64,000 bases of DNA from Bolinopsis microptera (GCF_026151205.1 NC_087074.1:16040962-16104961); one strand, 5' to 3'. Positions 11,909 to 26,402 are shown, counted from the stretch's first letter. Notes: generated by a model from the letters alone, not told the origin. Program-made: numbers and translations.

Positions 11909-12569
11909 TTTGATTGGTCAGGCTCATTAGTCATTGATGAGAACTTCATTTGTAGCGAATAACCCCCTATATTATTGTATCTGACAATACGGGGGCACCA
12001 AATCAATTACATACTATGAGTCATGGCCTATATCCTAGAAAAATATTGTTTTGGTTTGTCAAAACAAGCGCAGATAATGAGATTAAGTCAATAATGGAAG
12101 TCTAGTTATGATTATGTATTTGATCGTAATTGATTATGATTTCATTCCTGATAATTGTAATTATACAAAAATCAAGAGTACGCATTGTAAATAATTTCGT
12201 AACTTTATAGTAATTTATTATTAGATATTACTTATTTACGTGTGAAGCTATATTACTTGTCAGCTATTTTGACTTTGTTTTATAATTTATCTATTATTTT
12301 TTAGAAACAGATTTGTTTTCCTCTCCAAAACTGAACAATAAAGTTTAGAAATTCATCGTCATGTTGTGTCAAGTTAAGTTTTGAAATTTACAAAAGTTTC
12401 ATTTATTATAACACGTTCACTTTAACGTCAAGCTTTAACCCAAGCGATTATGGAGAAATTAAGAAGTAATCTGCTGAATTGGTCAAGCTGAAAAAAATGA
12501 ATTTCTATAAAGTACAGTAGACTTACTCCAGATTTGATCCCTATCGAATCCAATAAAAACAGCCCGTTT
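11909..12569. other. 3' UTR and intergenic spacer between the two plus-strand genes
   Basis: AT-rich sequence holding the likely poly(A) signal of the C2CD5-like gene. An ATG at 12450 opens only 13 codons and could be an upstream exon of the next gene only through a 36-bp intron, which is unlikely. Confidence 0.5.
12337..12342 (+). terminator. poly(A) signal AATAAA, C2CD5-like gene
   Basis: A canonical AATAAA 429 bp after the stop codon, in AT-rich 3' sequence. It is the first good match before the next gene. Confidence 0.5.
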
Positions 12570-15500
12570 ATGGATCTTTGTAACGACTTTATCGAGCTCA
12601 ATGTGGGTATCTTTTATAGAACATTACAAAGGGTCACGGCATATTTAAGTAATTTTTTTGTAGAACTTTCTCAATGTTATTAATATTAACCAATAACCAT
12701 CTTGTACGAAAAATAAATTTAGCCTTTAATCTGTATTTGTTTACGCCCCCTGTGTAAAAATGTATTTTTTCAGGGCTTTGGAAAAGTGTACCTCGCTGAC
12801 TTGCTCTCTATCACGAAGGGTGAAGATACTTTTTGGTCGGTAAGAAAATCTGTTTTATTGTAGTACCTGTAGGGGGATGGTGGAGTATCTGGTTTTCTTT
12901 GGATCTTAAAATTCAGTCCGCAAAATCACCGATGACGTCATTCAAGTAACCGATGACGTCATTCAAGTAACTCTTTTCAGGTTCTCTCCGACAGGATCAC
13001 CTTGAAGGAACTGAACGATGGAGCAAGAAGACTGCATGAGATCGTTACTCCTGATAATCACAAGTTCACCTTGGTTTTTTGGAAGGTTTATCTACTTTAT
13101 TATATAGTTCATACTATGACAGACGAAAACTCCTAAATTTGTGGCCGATTACTCGTATCTTTTTTTTATCATGTTACCTTATAGAATATAGATACTGTTT
13201 AAAAAACGTTAGATAAAATAAAAATGGCAAATGAGGGAAGTTGGTTTAAGGGGGCATACCCCAAAACTGTGGTTTGTGCCGTCCAGACCAAATGACCTCA
13301 TAGGCAGTTCAGTGACCTTCTAGCGCACCGTTTCCACACCAAAAAAAATTATTTTGAGAATACCCATTTTTGTAATCGAGCATTTCCTGGTTAAGAGTGC
13401 AATTTTCAGAAAAAATTATTTTGTGGTTGAGACGCTATAAGTTAATCATTTCTTGCGGTATCGGGTTGAAATTTTGCTCGCCGTTTATTCACATCTATGT
13501 CAAGGTGTGTGTAAAATCTTGATATCGTATCTAGGGGGGAGCCAAGTGGATATTTGTAGATATTTGGATAATGTCATCCACTTTTTTCGTGAATTATCCA
13601 TTACAATAATCTACAAATATCTACATTTATCTACAAAAAATGTATATCTCAAATATGTGCCCAGAAATTCTACTGAATTTTTGGAGATAAATGTATAAAT
13701 TTGTAGAATTTGTAGAATTTACGTGAATTATCCATTGACAATAATCTACAAATATCTACATTTATCTACAAAAAATGTAATCTCAAATATGTGCCCAGAA
13801 ATTCTACTGAATTTTTGGAGATAAATGTATAAATTTGTAGAATGTCATCCACTATTTTCGTGGATTATCCATTCTACATTAATCTACAAATATCTACAAA
13901 TATCCACCTGGCTCCCCCCCTATCTAAAAAGGCTGGTGTGTTATGAATTTTTAAAGTCAAAAAGCTAAAATTGTCCTTTTCAGGCTTATTTTAACAAAAA
14001 GTCAGTCAGGGAAGATCAGATTATTTGATGCTTGACATCAAATTGTTCTCTGAATTCTGGCGCAGTTTTTGATGCCCTCAAAAATGTTTTTACTCATTCA
14101 CCTTCTGATCTATTGGACCTTAAAGCCAAACAACAAATTTAGGCACATTTTTCGTTTTTAATATTTACTGATTTTTCTAAACTTTTGATAGGAATGTGCT
14201 AGTGACTTTTTGAAGGGTGCAAAATAACCGCAACTAGCACATTTATATATGAGTTATGAACAACAAAACACCCTAGAATGCTTCCCTTTGAAGTTATGGG
14301 AGAAAATGTGATTTTTTGGCTTTGCAGTTAAAAAAATCACATTTTCTGATTACTAGCACATTCCTATCAAAATTTTAGAAAAATCAGTAAATATTAAAAA
14401 CGAAAAATGTGCCAAAATTTGTTGTTTGGCTTTGAGGTCCAATAGATCAGAAGGTAATGAGTAAAAACATTTTTGAGGGCATCAAAAACTGCGCCAGAAT
14501 TCAGAGAACAATTTGATGTCAAGCATCAAATAATCCGATCTTCCCTGACTGACTTTTTGTTAAAATAAGCCTGAAAACTGAAAAGGACAATTTTAGCTTT
14601 TTGACTTTAAAAATTCATAACACACCAGCCTTTTTAGATACGATATCAAGATTTTACACACACCTTGACATAGATGTGAATAAACGGCGAGCAAAATATC
14701 AACCTGATACCGCAAGAAATGATTAACTTATAGCGTCTCAACCACAAAATAATTTTTTCCGAAAATTGCACTCTTAACCAGGAAATGCTCGATTACAAAA
14801 ATGGGAATTCTCAAAATAATTTTTTTTTGTGTGGAAACGGTGCGCTAGAAGGTCCCCGAACTGCCTATGAGGTCATTTGGTCTGGACAGATTTGGGGTAT
14901 GCCCCCTTAATACTGTTAACAGAATGAGCCGCTCTATCCGTACAATTACAAAATTAGTAACATTTTCAGGTTCATAACATGAATTTTCAGGAAATATTGA
15001 AGTGGCAAGAGACAGTTCCCGGACCAGAGATGAAACATTTTATCTCTATGTTGGGGCACACTATTCAACTGTATCTATCTTGGGACCTTAATGACCAAAA
15101 CATCTTTAAGATTCTCAGATATCTCGCGTCAGGGTTTCATAAGGTATTTAAAACTGAAAACGTTACAAATTAGTGACAAATTAGTGACAAATTAGTGACA
15201 AATTAGTGACAAATTAGTGAGCAGTACTTCTTTTAAACCAATAGCATTTTTGTTTTACTTAATATTAAACCACAAAATCTCGAATCACTGTTACCTGTTG
15301 AGAATAATCACCTCAAGATTCTTCATTGCAGTTGGTAAAGTTGACAGACGACCAGGAAGCTATTGTAGGATTATTGTACAAACTTCACCAGACAGGAGGA
15401 GAGAGAAATGTTACAACCTTTCTGCTGCTCTTCAAAACCAGTGTGGGTTACTTAGACACGTTTTACTTTTATCTATATTCAATTTAATGTATCACGTGAT

Positions 15501-18327
15501 ATATCTCGGTAAAATGTTCATTGTCAGTCGGAACTCATCTCGTTAAACTCTTCCTGCTTTTTCTCAGATGGAACGACTGGTAAAACCTCTTGATAGTGAG
15601 CCCCTGGATCCGGACTCCTCAACTCCTGACCCATTAAAATATCACGTGACACAGCTACTCCAGACTCTGGAGACAGTCAGCTGCCAGACTATTGGGCAGG
15701 TGTTCCACAAGCTTCATCGTGTTGAGATCTGTAGCGCTATTAGCGCCGGATTCACGTTATATTGGGAGGCTCGCGTGGACAGGTCATTACAGTTATTTGT
15801 GCTAACAATTAACATATAAAATGTTACTTGGTAAATCCGTCTTTCCGAGTAAAATCTTATTTATTATTTCCGATCTGTAGGTGTTCAAATGTACTTTTAA
15901 TCTCTAATACTCCTGACCCCAGGCCGATGTCTTTAATTCACCGTGTTATCTACAAGCTGAGTTCTCTATGTACACTGATAAGAGATAACGAGGAGCTAAA
16001 AGTTGTGGAATGTGTCCTGGTCACCAACCTCCTCTCCTACAACTATCTCCAGAGTGCTGTAAGCGCCAATGTTCTCGTCTTCCTTGCCAGGTGATTTCTC
16101 AGTTTCATGACTTCTTGATGTTGCACAAAAGTGTTTTTTATTTATTTATTTAATTTTTAAAATTATCATTTTATTATTTTTTTAATTGACACAAAATTGT
16201 TGATAGTTTTCATTTCAGCTGTTTTATGTAACCTAATGTTGACAGGTTGGCTCCAGGAAAGTACGTTACCCAACTGGTTAACTGTAACCTAATCTTGACA
16301 GGTTGGCTCCAGGAAAGTACGTTATCCAACTGGTTAACTGTCTCAGCGACCTGGTTACGATAACTCGCTGCCAGATCAGGTCTTCTTCGCTTAAACTCGC
16401 CATCTCGCGTCTTCTTCCTGTCATGGATCAGGCTGACTCCGCTCATCTTCAGTCCAAGTTTGCTCGGTGAGCTTTGCTGTCGACCTTTTATACCCGTCTT
16501 GGCTCTTGGTTAATAAACTTTGTTAAATTATCTATCCGAATGTTAGATTTGCGTTCTCTTTTCACTTTTTTAGTCGCCCTGTCCCTCTAGTTTAGATGGC
16601 GGGCTACTGCAGTTTCTTGGAAATGACCAAAAGAAGGAGGAGATAACAAGTTCAACATTGCAGCACTGGAAATCCTCCAAGATTAAAACAGGTTCGGTAC
16701 TCAATATTATTTTTCTCACACTTTTCTTAAACGATAATAAAAAAGTAACAGTATTACTTCCTGCATCTAATAACACCTCTATAACACCTCCCCTAAGTCC
16801 TAACACCTAACACCTCTACAACACCCCTATAACACCTCCCCTAACACCTCCTCTAACACCTCCCCTAACATCTAGCACATCCGCTCTGCAGGTGATTTGC
16901 TAAAAGTTCTGCCGGTCTGCCAGAAGACTCTGCCTACTTTAACCGAGCTATCAGATCTGTTGCTTGATCTCCCCAAGTGTAGGATGAACCGAAACAAGCT
17001 GGATAATGTATATTGTTCAGTAGTCGGTTGTCTGGAGAGAGATAGTTGGAGGGAGTACAGACATGACCCGAGCAATGTTATACAGGTAATGTGATAAAAT
17101 CAGTAGTTTTTATCATCATTTTTCTGAAACTGGTGTAGTATCATTGCTTCATTGGCTTTATTGAAATGATGAATTGCCCAAACATAGTTTTTATCATAAT
17201 ATTTTAATGTAGTCTTCAGGTTCAAAGTTGTAACTTATTCATATTGATTATCATTTTAAATGTTTAGATTTTTTTGATAAATTATTAATTCAGTTGTTCC
17301 AACTGCTGCACCGTCTTCTGTCTGTCAACGATCTTTACATATCTACTCTGATTTTAGGTAGGTGATTTCCAGTAAAAAGATAGTTCCATTCTTTAACATT
17401 TCTCCTCTGCTCTTCGATTTATTTGATGAACTGGCCAATGCAAGAACGTTAGTTCTACTTATTAATGATTCGATCCATATCACTAACCGGTTGATTTGTT
17501 TAGATGTGGTGTCTAAGTTTTCCTCCTACGCTACACCAGACCCCACCATGTTCTGCCAGCTTTCCAACCAGATATTCTCCAAACTTATGAAGTGTAAACA
17601 AAACCCTTACTCGGAAAGAAAATGTCTCTTCGTGATTGCAACGTATGCTAAGGTCCGTTCTGATCGATGTATCCTATTGATGGTTATTGAAATTAAACGT
17701 TATCACGATAGTAGATCAATAATGATAAATTTTTTGCTAATAATTTGTATTGTTTTCTATTATACGTCAGAGTAGGATAAATATAAAATTAGTAAAGTAA
17801 ACATCGTTTCTGATTAAGTAAACATAAACGTTCTATATTCTCTAATCTCTCTCCCTGCCAGATGACACCATACCCCGAGTTACTCAGCAATCTGGCTCAG
17901 GACCCGGACATAAAGTCTAAACTCACAAACTTCTTCCAACACAAAGAAAGACCCTCTGATAAGACTACAGACACAGTGGCCTCCACTGAAAGGAACTCTG
18001 GTTCCAGTACTAAATTTGATGTGGAGAATATTTTGGATGTTATCAAGACCACTCCTGGACAGAGGTTAATTCGTTATTGCTTTAAGTTATGATATAATCT
18101 ATAAATGTGGATTCTATTTTGTTTTACTATCCTGTGGAATGTTGATTCTGCAATAAGTAATACCAGTATTTTAGACCTAGTTTAGTGCATAGAGTTTCAC
18201 AAACGCTAAAACTCAGCTAATTTGTTTCAGGTTGATATTACATGCCGCCATTGAAGAGATACAAACACATCCTAAAATACCCTTCTACGCTAGACAGCTA
18301 TTGTCAGCTTCAACCCCTTCAACGTAG
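12570..18327 (+). CDS. alpha-helical-repeat protein, possibly FASTK/OPR-like
   Basis: Exons join in phase: 12570-12602, 12774-12839, 12981-13085, 14991-15143 (or from 14970, same frame), 15332-15442, 15568-15782, 15923-16090, 16302-16466, 16591-16691, 16892-17085, 17294-17357, 17504-17652, 17862-18064, 18231-18327. They give at least 607 residues. The start is the first in-frame ATG of the first supported exon; coding-like sequence continues upstream to a possible acceptor at 12517, so the N-terminus is uncertain. The protein is a series of ~35-residue amphipathic helical hairpins rich in Leu, for example MSLIHRVIYKLSSLC and LDVVSKFSSYATPDPTMF. No signal or membrane segment is clear. The pattern recalls FASTK-family mitochondrial RNA-binding proteins, but I see no C-terminal RAP domain. 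The exon chain is secure, the family is a guess. Confidence 0.7.
12929..12970. repeat. 21-bp direct repeat with two perfect CRE octamers
   Basis: CCGATGACGTCATTCAAGTAA occurs twice in direct contact, just before the 3' splice site at 12980. Each copy contains TGACGTCA (12933-12940 and 12954-12961). Confidence 0.9.
13250..14906. mobile_element. TTAA-flanked foldback element, ~560-bp inverted arms
   Basis: The element begins GGGGGCATACCCC and ends GGGGTATGCCCCC and is flanked on both sides by TTAA (13246-13249, 14907-14910). Target duplication of TTAA is typical of piggyBac-type (also Kolobok) transposition. The arms are inverted almost along their whole length: 13250-13533 plus 13927-14207 pair with 14353-14906, leaving a ~145-bp unpaired centre. 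There is no transposase. It lies in the third intron of the helical-repeat gene. A second element interrupts the left arm. Confidence 0.88.
13534..13920. mobile_element. G-capped 10-bp-word element nested in the foldback arm
   Basis: Flanked by a perfect 6-bp duplication, TATCTA, at 13528-13533 and 13921-13926. The intact right arm of the host shows the empty site with one TATCTA, which proves the insertion. The ends are GGGGGGAGCCAAGTGGATAT and ATATCCACCTGGCTCCCCCC. The right end carries the 10-bp word ATCTACAAAT in tandem and the left end its complement. Inside, a ~125-bp block is directly repeated (about 13590-13706 and 13723-13842). There is no coding capacity. Confidence 0.88.
15165..15219 (+). 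repeat. 11-bp tandem repeat, 5 copies
   Basis: Unit ACAAATTAGTG, exact, in an intron of the helical-repeat gene shortly after a donor site. Confidence 0.95.
16227..16338 (+). repeat. 56-bp tandem duplication across a 3' splice site
   Basis: Two copies, 16227-16282 and 16283-16338, each with GACAG|GTTGGCTCCAGG. The second acceptor (exon start 16302) keeps the helical-repeat protein in frame. The first (16246) would shift the frame and meet a TAA. Confidence 0.9.
16776..16872 (+). repeat. minisatellite of TAACACCTC(CCC) words
   Basis: Irregular units of 10-14 bp (CTATAACACCTCCCCTAA and variants) fill the intron in front of the exon at 16892 and form a pyrimidine-rich approach to its splice site. 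Confidence 0.8.
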
Positions 18328-19074
18328 AAAATTAAACGTAGAAAACTAAACTTCGGAGTGTATTCCTCGTTCAACTTTGGCATGAAAATTCAGCTCTATA
18401 TACTAGCTTTTAGGTTAATTTCTATGAATGTTCTTGAAGTTTGAATTTTTTCAAGAGAATACCTGATTTTTTTTCTGATTAGACTCATTAATGACCATTT
18501 TATGATGTACATATTATAATATAATTATATAACATTCTCACTTATATTATTATTAGTCTAATATGCAGAAAAAAAAATCAAATATTCTCTTGAAAGAATC
18601 GTCAAATGAGAGTTAATGACTGTATAGAGTGTATACTATATCTACTACTTAATCAGAATTCTGATTGTTCTTGTATAGTTCCTAATCATTGAAATTAAAA
18701 AGCTGTAATAAGTTCAAAGGTTATCAAATGTCAGCGATAAATGAAACGCTCATCAAAACTGTTGTGCAAATGTTGCTATGTTTTGTCGTCGTTTTCATTA
18801 TTGATGATATTGACATAGTTGATTCTGTGCCTTGTGTTTTCCCTCATTTTGTAATTTCATTCGATTCTAACCGCACATTTTAAGCCGGTTTTAGTCGACA
18901 GTAGATGACATTTTTTTATGCACTTTAATTTATCATTTTTATGCAAATATTTGATTACTTATTTACTCTATTTTCTATAAACGGTTAAGCTAGAATCAAT
19001 CTTTTACTTATTCAATAAGTAAAACTAATATTGAAATGTTAATGTTATAACATTTATGAGGCCGACTTGCAAAC
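18328..19074. other. 3' UTR and intergenic sequence
   Basis: AT-rich sequence following the stop of the helical-repeat gene. No clear canonical AATAAA close to the stop was noted and no further exon is supported. Confidence 0.4.
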
Positions 19075-20048
19075 TAATATTTTCTTCATCCTGGTCGAGC
19101 AATCTAGATTGATCCAGCTTCCTCACGTGCCAATATTTTCTTCATCCTGGTCGAGCAATCTAGATTGAGCCAGCTTCCTCACGTGCCAATATTTTCTTCA
19201 TCCTGGTCGAGCAATCTAGATTGAGCCAGCTTCCTCACTTGCCAATATTTTCTTCATCCTGCTCGAGCAATCTAGATTGAGCCAGCTTCCCCACATGCCA
19301 GTGTTTTCTTCATCCTGGTCGAGCAATCTAGATTGAGCCAGCTTCCTCACTTGCCAATATTTTCTTCATCCTGCTCGAGCAATTTAGATTGAGCCAGCTT
19401 CCCCACATGCCAATGTTTTCTTCATCCTGGTCGAGCAATCTAGATTGAGCCAGCTTCCTCACATGCCAATGTTTTCTTCATCCTGGTCGAGCAATCTAGA
19501 TTGAGCCAGCTTCCTCACATGCCAATGTTTTCTTCATCCTGGTCGAGCAATCTAGATTGAGCCAGCTTCCTCGTATGCCAATGTTTTCTTCATCCTGGTC
19601 GAGCAATCTAGATTGAGCCAGCTTCCTCACATGCCAATGTTTTCTTCATCCTGGTCGAGCAATCTAGATTGAGCCAGCTTCCTCACATGCCAATGTTTTC
19701 TTCATCCTGCTCGAGCAATTTAGATTGAGCCAGCTTCCCCACATGCCAATGTTTTCTTCATCCTGGTCAAGCAATCTAGATTGAGCCAGCTTCCTCACAT
19801 GCCAATATTTTCTTCATCCTGGTCAGTGGTCGAGCAATCTAAATTGAGCCAGCTTCCTCACATGCCAATGTTTTCTTCATCCTGGCCGAGCAATCTACTT
19901 CTAGATTGAGCCAGCTTCCTCACATGCCAATATTTTCGTCATCCTGGTCGAGCAATCTAGATTGAGCCAGCTTCCTCACATGCCAATGTTTTCTTCATCC
20001 TGGTCGAGCAATCTAGATTGAGCCAGCTTCCTCATATGCCAATGTTTT
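19075..20048. repeat. 57-bp minisatellite, ~17 copies
   Basis: The unit runs AATGTTTTCTTCATCCTGGT followed by CGAGCAATCTAGATTGAGCC and AGCTTCCTCACATGCC. It contains a CAATCTAGATTG palindrome. Copies differ by a few substitutions (ACATGCC/ACGTGCC/ACTTGCC, TGGTCGAG/TGCTCGAG) and two have short insertions, so the array has been diverging and exchanging blocks. Confidence 0.93.
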
Positions 20049-22309
20049 CCTGATCGTCGTCAAATGAACTGCTCTGACGTTTCTACACGACCTGCGTCAG
20101 AAAACTTTGAATATGAGATTTGGTATTACTATTGACAAAGACAAGGATGAGGTGAATCGCACTTAACAACAGGGTTGACTAATAAGGCGATGCTAGCCCC
20201 TCACTAAAATTCAAACTAATGAATTATTCTTTTGTCCTGTACTATGCTGACGCAGCTCCGAAAATATATAATAGCTAAAGCAAGTTAGCTTGATACCAGA
20301 AAGAATATATTTTAAACAATATGATACAATAATTGCGGAAGCAGGAGCGCCTTATTTGTTATTGTCCAAGCTGCACAACCAATGGCAATAGTTGGCAGCT
20401 GCCTGCGCAAGCAGCAACTCAAAAATGCTGCAAGCCACGCCAGATCATCTTTTCAATGATACGGTGCCGGAAATGCCCGATTTGCTATATTAACTACTTT
20501 GCATACCTGTGCAAATACTACAGCTTACAGTTGCGCGTGTATTTGTTACGCTGCCTTGCCGCTCTCTCCCCAGATGATCAATATACGAAGTTACTCATGC
20601 TTGTCGAGTATGCAGACTAAAGGACTAAGCCTGTGAACCACTGTTCTGCCTAAGTGGCTGCTCCGGCTTGTCATGATTTGCTAGTTTTATTTCATGTTTC
20701 CAGTCGTCCAGTGGTTGCTGGTTCAAAATCAGTAGTGCCAGTGGACATTTTAATTCAGGAATCTCGAAACACACTTCATAACTTTACCGTCAATATTTTT
20801 TGCGAAAGTTTCCAGTTCAATGTACATTACAAATGATCATACACCAAGGGTAATGCAGATTTTCGGTCACATTCCTCCTAGTCCTTACAGTATGCTAGTA
20901 TGTGACGGTACCAATACCATACAAAACTAACATCTAGGAACGCAGCCACAGAGTAGTAGCTTTCAGATTGTTCTGCCTCGTGTAGAAATATTGGTGAGTG
21001 TGTTTAGTAATAGTATTGCCCCCCCCCCCCCCCCCCCCCCCCATTTAGCTCGACAATTTAATGATTGAGCTCGGCAAGAATCAAACTTCATACATTCATA
21101 ACTGCAATTAACGTAATTTCGTAAAATCAAAACCAAAAACAATACAATTGATTTAGAAAGAACAAGTGAACAAGAAAGTTTTTAGTTTAGTTTTATTTAG
21201 ACAGAAGAGCTTTTTTGCGTTTTGATGACAGGATTGAGGATGATGATGAAGCATTAGCAGGTGATTTAACTTTAAACGAAACTTATGAACTGTCTGTGTC
21301 ACAAACACACAGTATTGCAGTAGCCACCTTCGGCACACGTTAACATCAAACAATGACCGAAGTTGGTTGAATTGTTGGTCACAGTAAGTGGTAAGGGATC
21401 TTTCAAAACTAACATAACATCTTTCAAAACTTAGCAAGTTAAATCAATATAACTGCAACCTGTGATGTTTAAATATATCTGCTATTTTTAGATTAAGTTT
21501 ACCTTATCCCTTAATTGAGAGTTATCCCGTTTAATATCCCTTCATCTTATGTCTCTGAACTCCAAGGCTGTTATAGTACCCTTGTAATCATCAATATGTC
21601 AAATTCGTGGCCGGTGGCCACGTATAGTGTATCAGTATAGTAAGCCTAATTTTTACTTTTTGGCCGGATACCAACAATTCCGACTACCGACTAAGATGTG
21701 TTCACTGTTCAGAAGTCAGTGATGAGTGTACAGTTACTGTGTACCTAACCGGTGGTCAGTGTATAAAAGATATAAATAACAACATCCGTGATTTGAAGTG
21801 TGACTAGTAATAACACGTGACGTCACGTCCTAGTGAGGCGCGCACCTTACACGCGCACGTGTAGTATAGCGTTATCATTAATTTTATTAAAGTTCAATTT
21901 TTCTGGTTGACGTCCATCAGCAGGGGGAAATGTATACAGAATACATTTGCTAAGTACGCTACAGTTCCAATTATCAGTTTGCTTCGGTGTTTGTTCCTTG
22001 TCTTTTGCCAATCGGCGTTGTCCTCTTGAAGTTGAACTTTCAGATTTTCATGCAAATGCCATGATAAATGATTATCTTGTAAACGCTTTTTTGTCGAGTA
22101 AGAAAGTAAAATATTGAATAAAACGCGTATCAACTTATAAAACGAGGTCGCACTGCAAAGAGGAACCATCTTTTATTCTAAGCACGTTTATACTGACGTA
22201 CCCCTTTTTATATAAAATGTAAGTTACATCATGCGGATTTTATCTCCAACTTTGAACTTTCCCATCTCTACTAGAACAAGTTGGTACTATAACTCTCATT
22301 ACAGGATAT
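20049..22309. other. non-coding; 24-bp poly-C tract at 21019-21042
   Basis: Scattered open frames of 60-95 codons show no family resemblance, splice structure or codon character. The poly-C tract resembles the right cap of the G-capped elements, but I found no matching G-run or target duplication to its left. Confidence 0.4.
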
Positions 22310-22315
22310 AGAATA

Positions 22316-23007
22316 GGGGGGGGGGGCCAACCATATTAAAGTATATTAAAGTATATCCCCGGGTCAAAATCGGAAAAAATCCTACATTTTAATATACTTT
22401 AATATACCTACAATTAGAAGATTTATATTCTTCGTTAAGATTTACATGATGAACTATATTTTTCACTCAGATTCGCAAGATAAGCCTGTTTTAGGACTAG
22501 TACATGAATTTCCATCAAGATTGGTCAAAAATTGGCTGAGCTATGAGCTTAAAAAAATATGCCCATATTTGGGCATACGCTTTTGCCCAAATTCGCTTTT
22601 GCCCAAATTCGATAAAATTTCAATATTTTTTAATGAGACTAACTCTATGTGAAAGATATAACTCAGTGTTTGTTGAATATAGTGGATACTAAGTAAAAAG
22701 ACCTCCATGAACAAAATTGGGAAAATTGCACATAATATCTCGGTTCGGAATACTAGCCAAAATGACTTCATTAAAATTGAAATAACTCCATCAGTTTTCA
22801 ATATTTTTTCAAGAACTTTTTGGAATCGATAAAGAATTGCATTTCAAGCTTATTTTGGGCAACAATTTTTGATGTAGGCCTCCAAGGAGATAGGGATATA
22901 TTAAAGTATATTAAAGTATATTAAAGTATATTAAAGTATATCCCCGGGTCAAAATCGGGAAAAATCCTACATTTTAATATACTTTAATATGGTTGGCCCC
23001 CCCCCCC
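22316..23007. mobile_element. G-capped 10-bp-word element, complete
   Basis: Flanked by a perfect 6-bp duplication AGAATA (22310-22315 and 23008-23013). It starts with 11 G then CCAACCATATTAAAG and ends with its complement and 11 C. Each end is a module: tandem ATTAAAGTAT words, a ~30-bp core beginning CCCCGGGTCAAAATCGG, then inverted words. The core has the same orientation at both ends (22357-22386 and 22940-22970). The right module has more word copies than the left. The ~480-bp middle has no convincing ORF. Confidence 0.88.
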
Positions 23008-23013
23008 AGAATA

Positions 23014-23648
23014 TGACTGCGATATATATTATTATATTTCAATACGTACAAGAGATCAGTTCTTGTAGTTATTGATGCATTTCTTCAACCCTCATACAGT
23101 GCAATTTATAGCTATATTGCTGCATCGTTAAGCCATATTCATTGATTATATAACTAGTACATAGTAGTAGTGCTACCTTATCGGATATAATTTGCACGGC
23201 AATATAATGATTTGCACGGCAATAATTTACACAAACGATCAAAGCGTGCACAATCTTAGCTATGCGTAATTTATTGTGACCGCACTGAATTTTCAAATTT
23301 TAAAGATGTATCCGCCAGTTGCATCAATAACGCTCAAAAATTTCCAGACGTAACTCACTAAATTGAATTCTTATCAAAAATTGACATAGCCGGTTTGGTC
23401 TACACCATCCGACAGCTCACACTCGAATTATACTCCTGTATTGTGTCCTTATAGTTATATTAGCCTTTTCTTTGTTTTATTAATTTGACCTATTGCTCTT
23501 CATCTTTTGTCCGAGTGGGCTACATCAGATACACATTTAGCTAGCAGGTCACATTGTCTTTCTCCTGACCTAGTGTTGTCACGTCGAATGCTATTTCGTT
23601 GAGATCCGCGTATATTTCTCATATTTCTCATAATTTTCTGTGCTCATC
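23014..23648. other. non-coding, nothing recognised
   Basis: AT-rich sequence without supported exons. Confidence 0.4.
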
Positions 23649-23819
23649 ATGGAAGAGGGGTTGTTGCAGAATGAGAATGATTTGGGTCTGCCTGATGGAG
23701 ATGAGAATGATTACGGAGCATCTCAATTTGCTAACACACTTCTTGGCAATATGGACCCCGGATGGGATGAGGTTTTTGAGTGTGTAACTGTTTTTGAGTG
23801 TGTCACTGAGTGTGTATAA
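23649..23819 (+). CDS. short acidic ORF, possible first exon
   Basis: An ATG opens 56 codons rich in Asp, Glu and Asn: MEEGLLQNENDLGLPDGDEN, then a Gly/Asn stretch ending near NMDPGWDE. After that it enters a repetitive TTTTTGAGTGTGT stretch that reads as VFECVTVFECV. The first ~41 codons look like real coding sequence, for example the N-terminus of a nuclear protein. The tail looks like intron or repeat read-through, but no strong donor lies at the junction. No family is recognised and no following exon is identified. Confidence 0.2.
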   Translation: MEEGLLQNENDLGLPDGDENDYGASQFANTLLGNMDPGWDEVFECVTVFECVTECV

Positions 23820-26277
<2,458 letters not shown>

Positions 26278-26330
26278 TGGTATGACAAGTGTACCTACAA
26301 TAAAACGTGCAGCAGCAGGAGCAGCAGGAG

Positions 26331-26402
26331 AAGGAGAGAGAGAGAGAGAGATGCAGAGAGAGAGAGAGAGAGCTGAGAGAGAGAGCGAGAGCGAGAGAGA
26401 GA
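26331..26402. repeat. (GA)n tract
   Basis: Interrupted GA repeat following the TG array. Confidence 0.9.

Noticed and set aside
15217-15546. Single 109-codon ORF as its own gene
   Set aside because: Only 15332-15442 is coding, as a spliced exon; the rest is intron.
17362-17502. Continuous coding through 17362-17652 as one exon
   Set aside because: Skipping 17358-17503 as an intron (GTAGGT...TTTAG) joins exon 17294-17357 to 17504-17652 in phase and keeps helix spacing, so the intervening frame is intron.
19075-20048. CRISPR-like array
   Set aside because: Units of 57 bp are contiguous with no unique spacers, in a eukaryotic genome; it is a minisatellite.
21019-21042. Right cap of a fourth G-capped element
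   Set aside because: No G-run, 10-bp words or matching 6-bp duplication found to its left.
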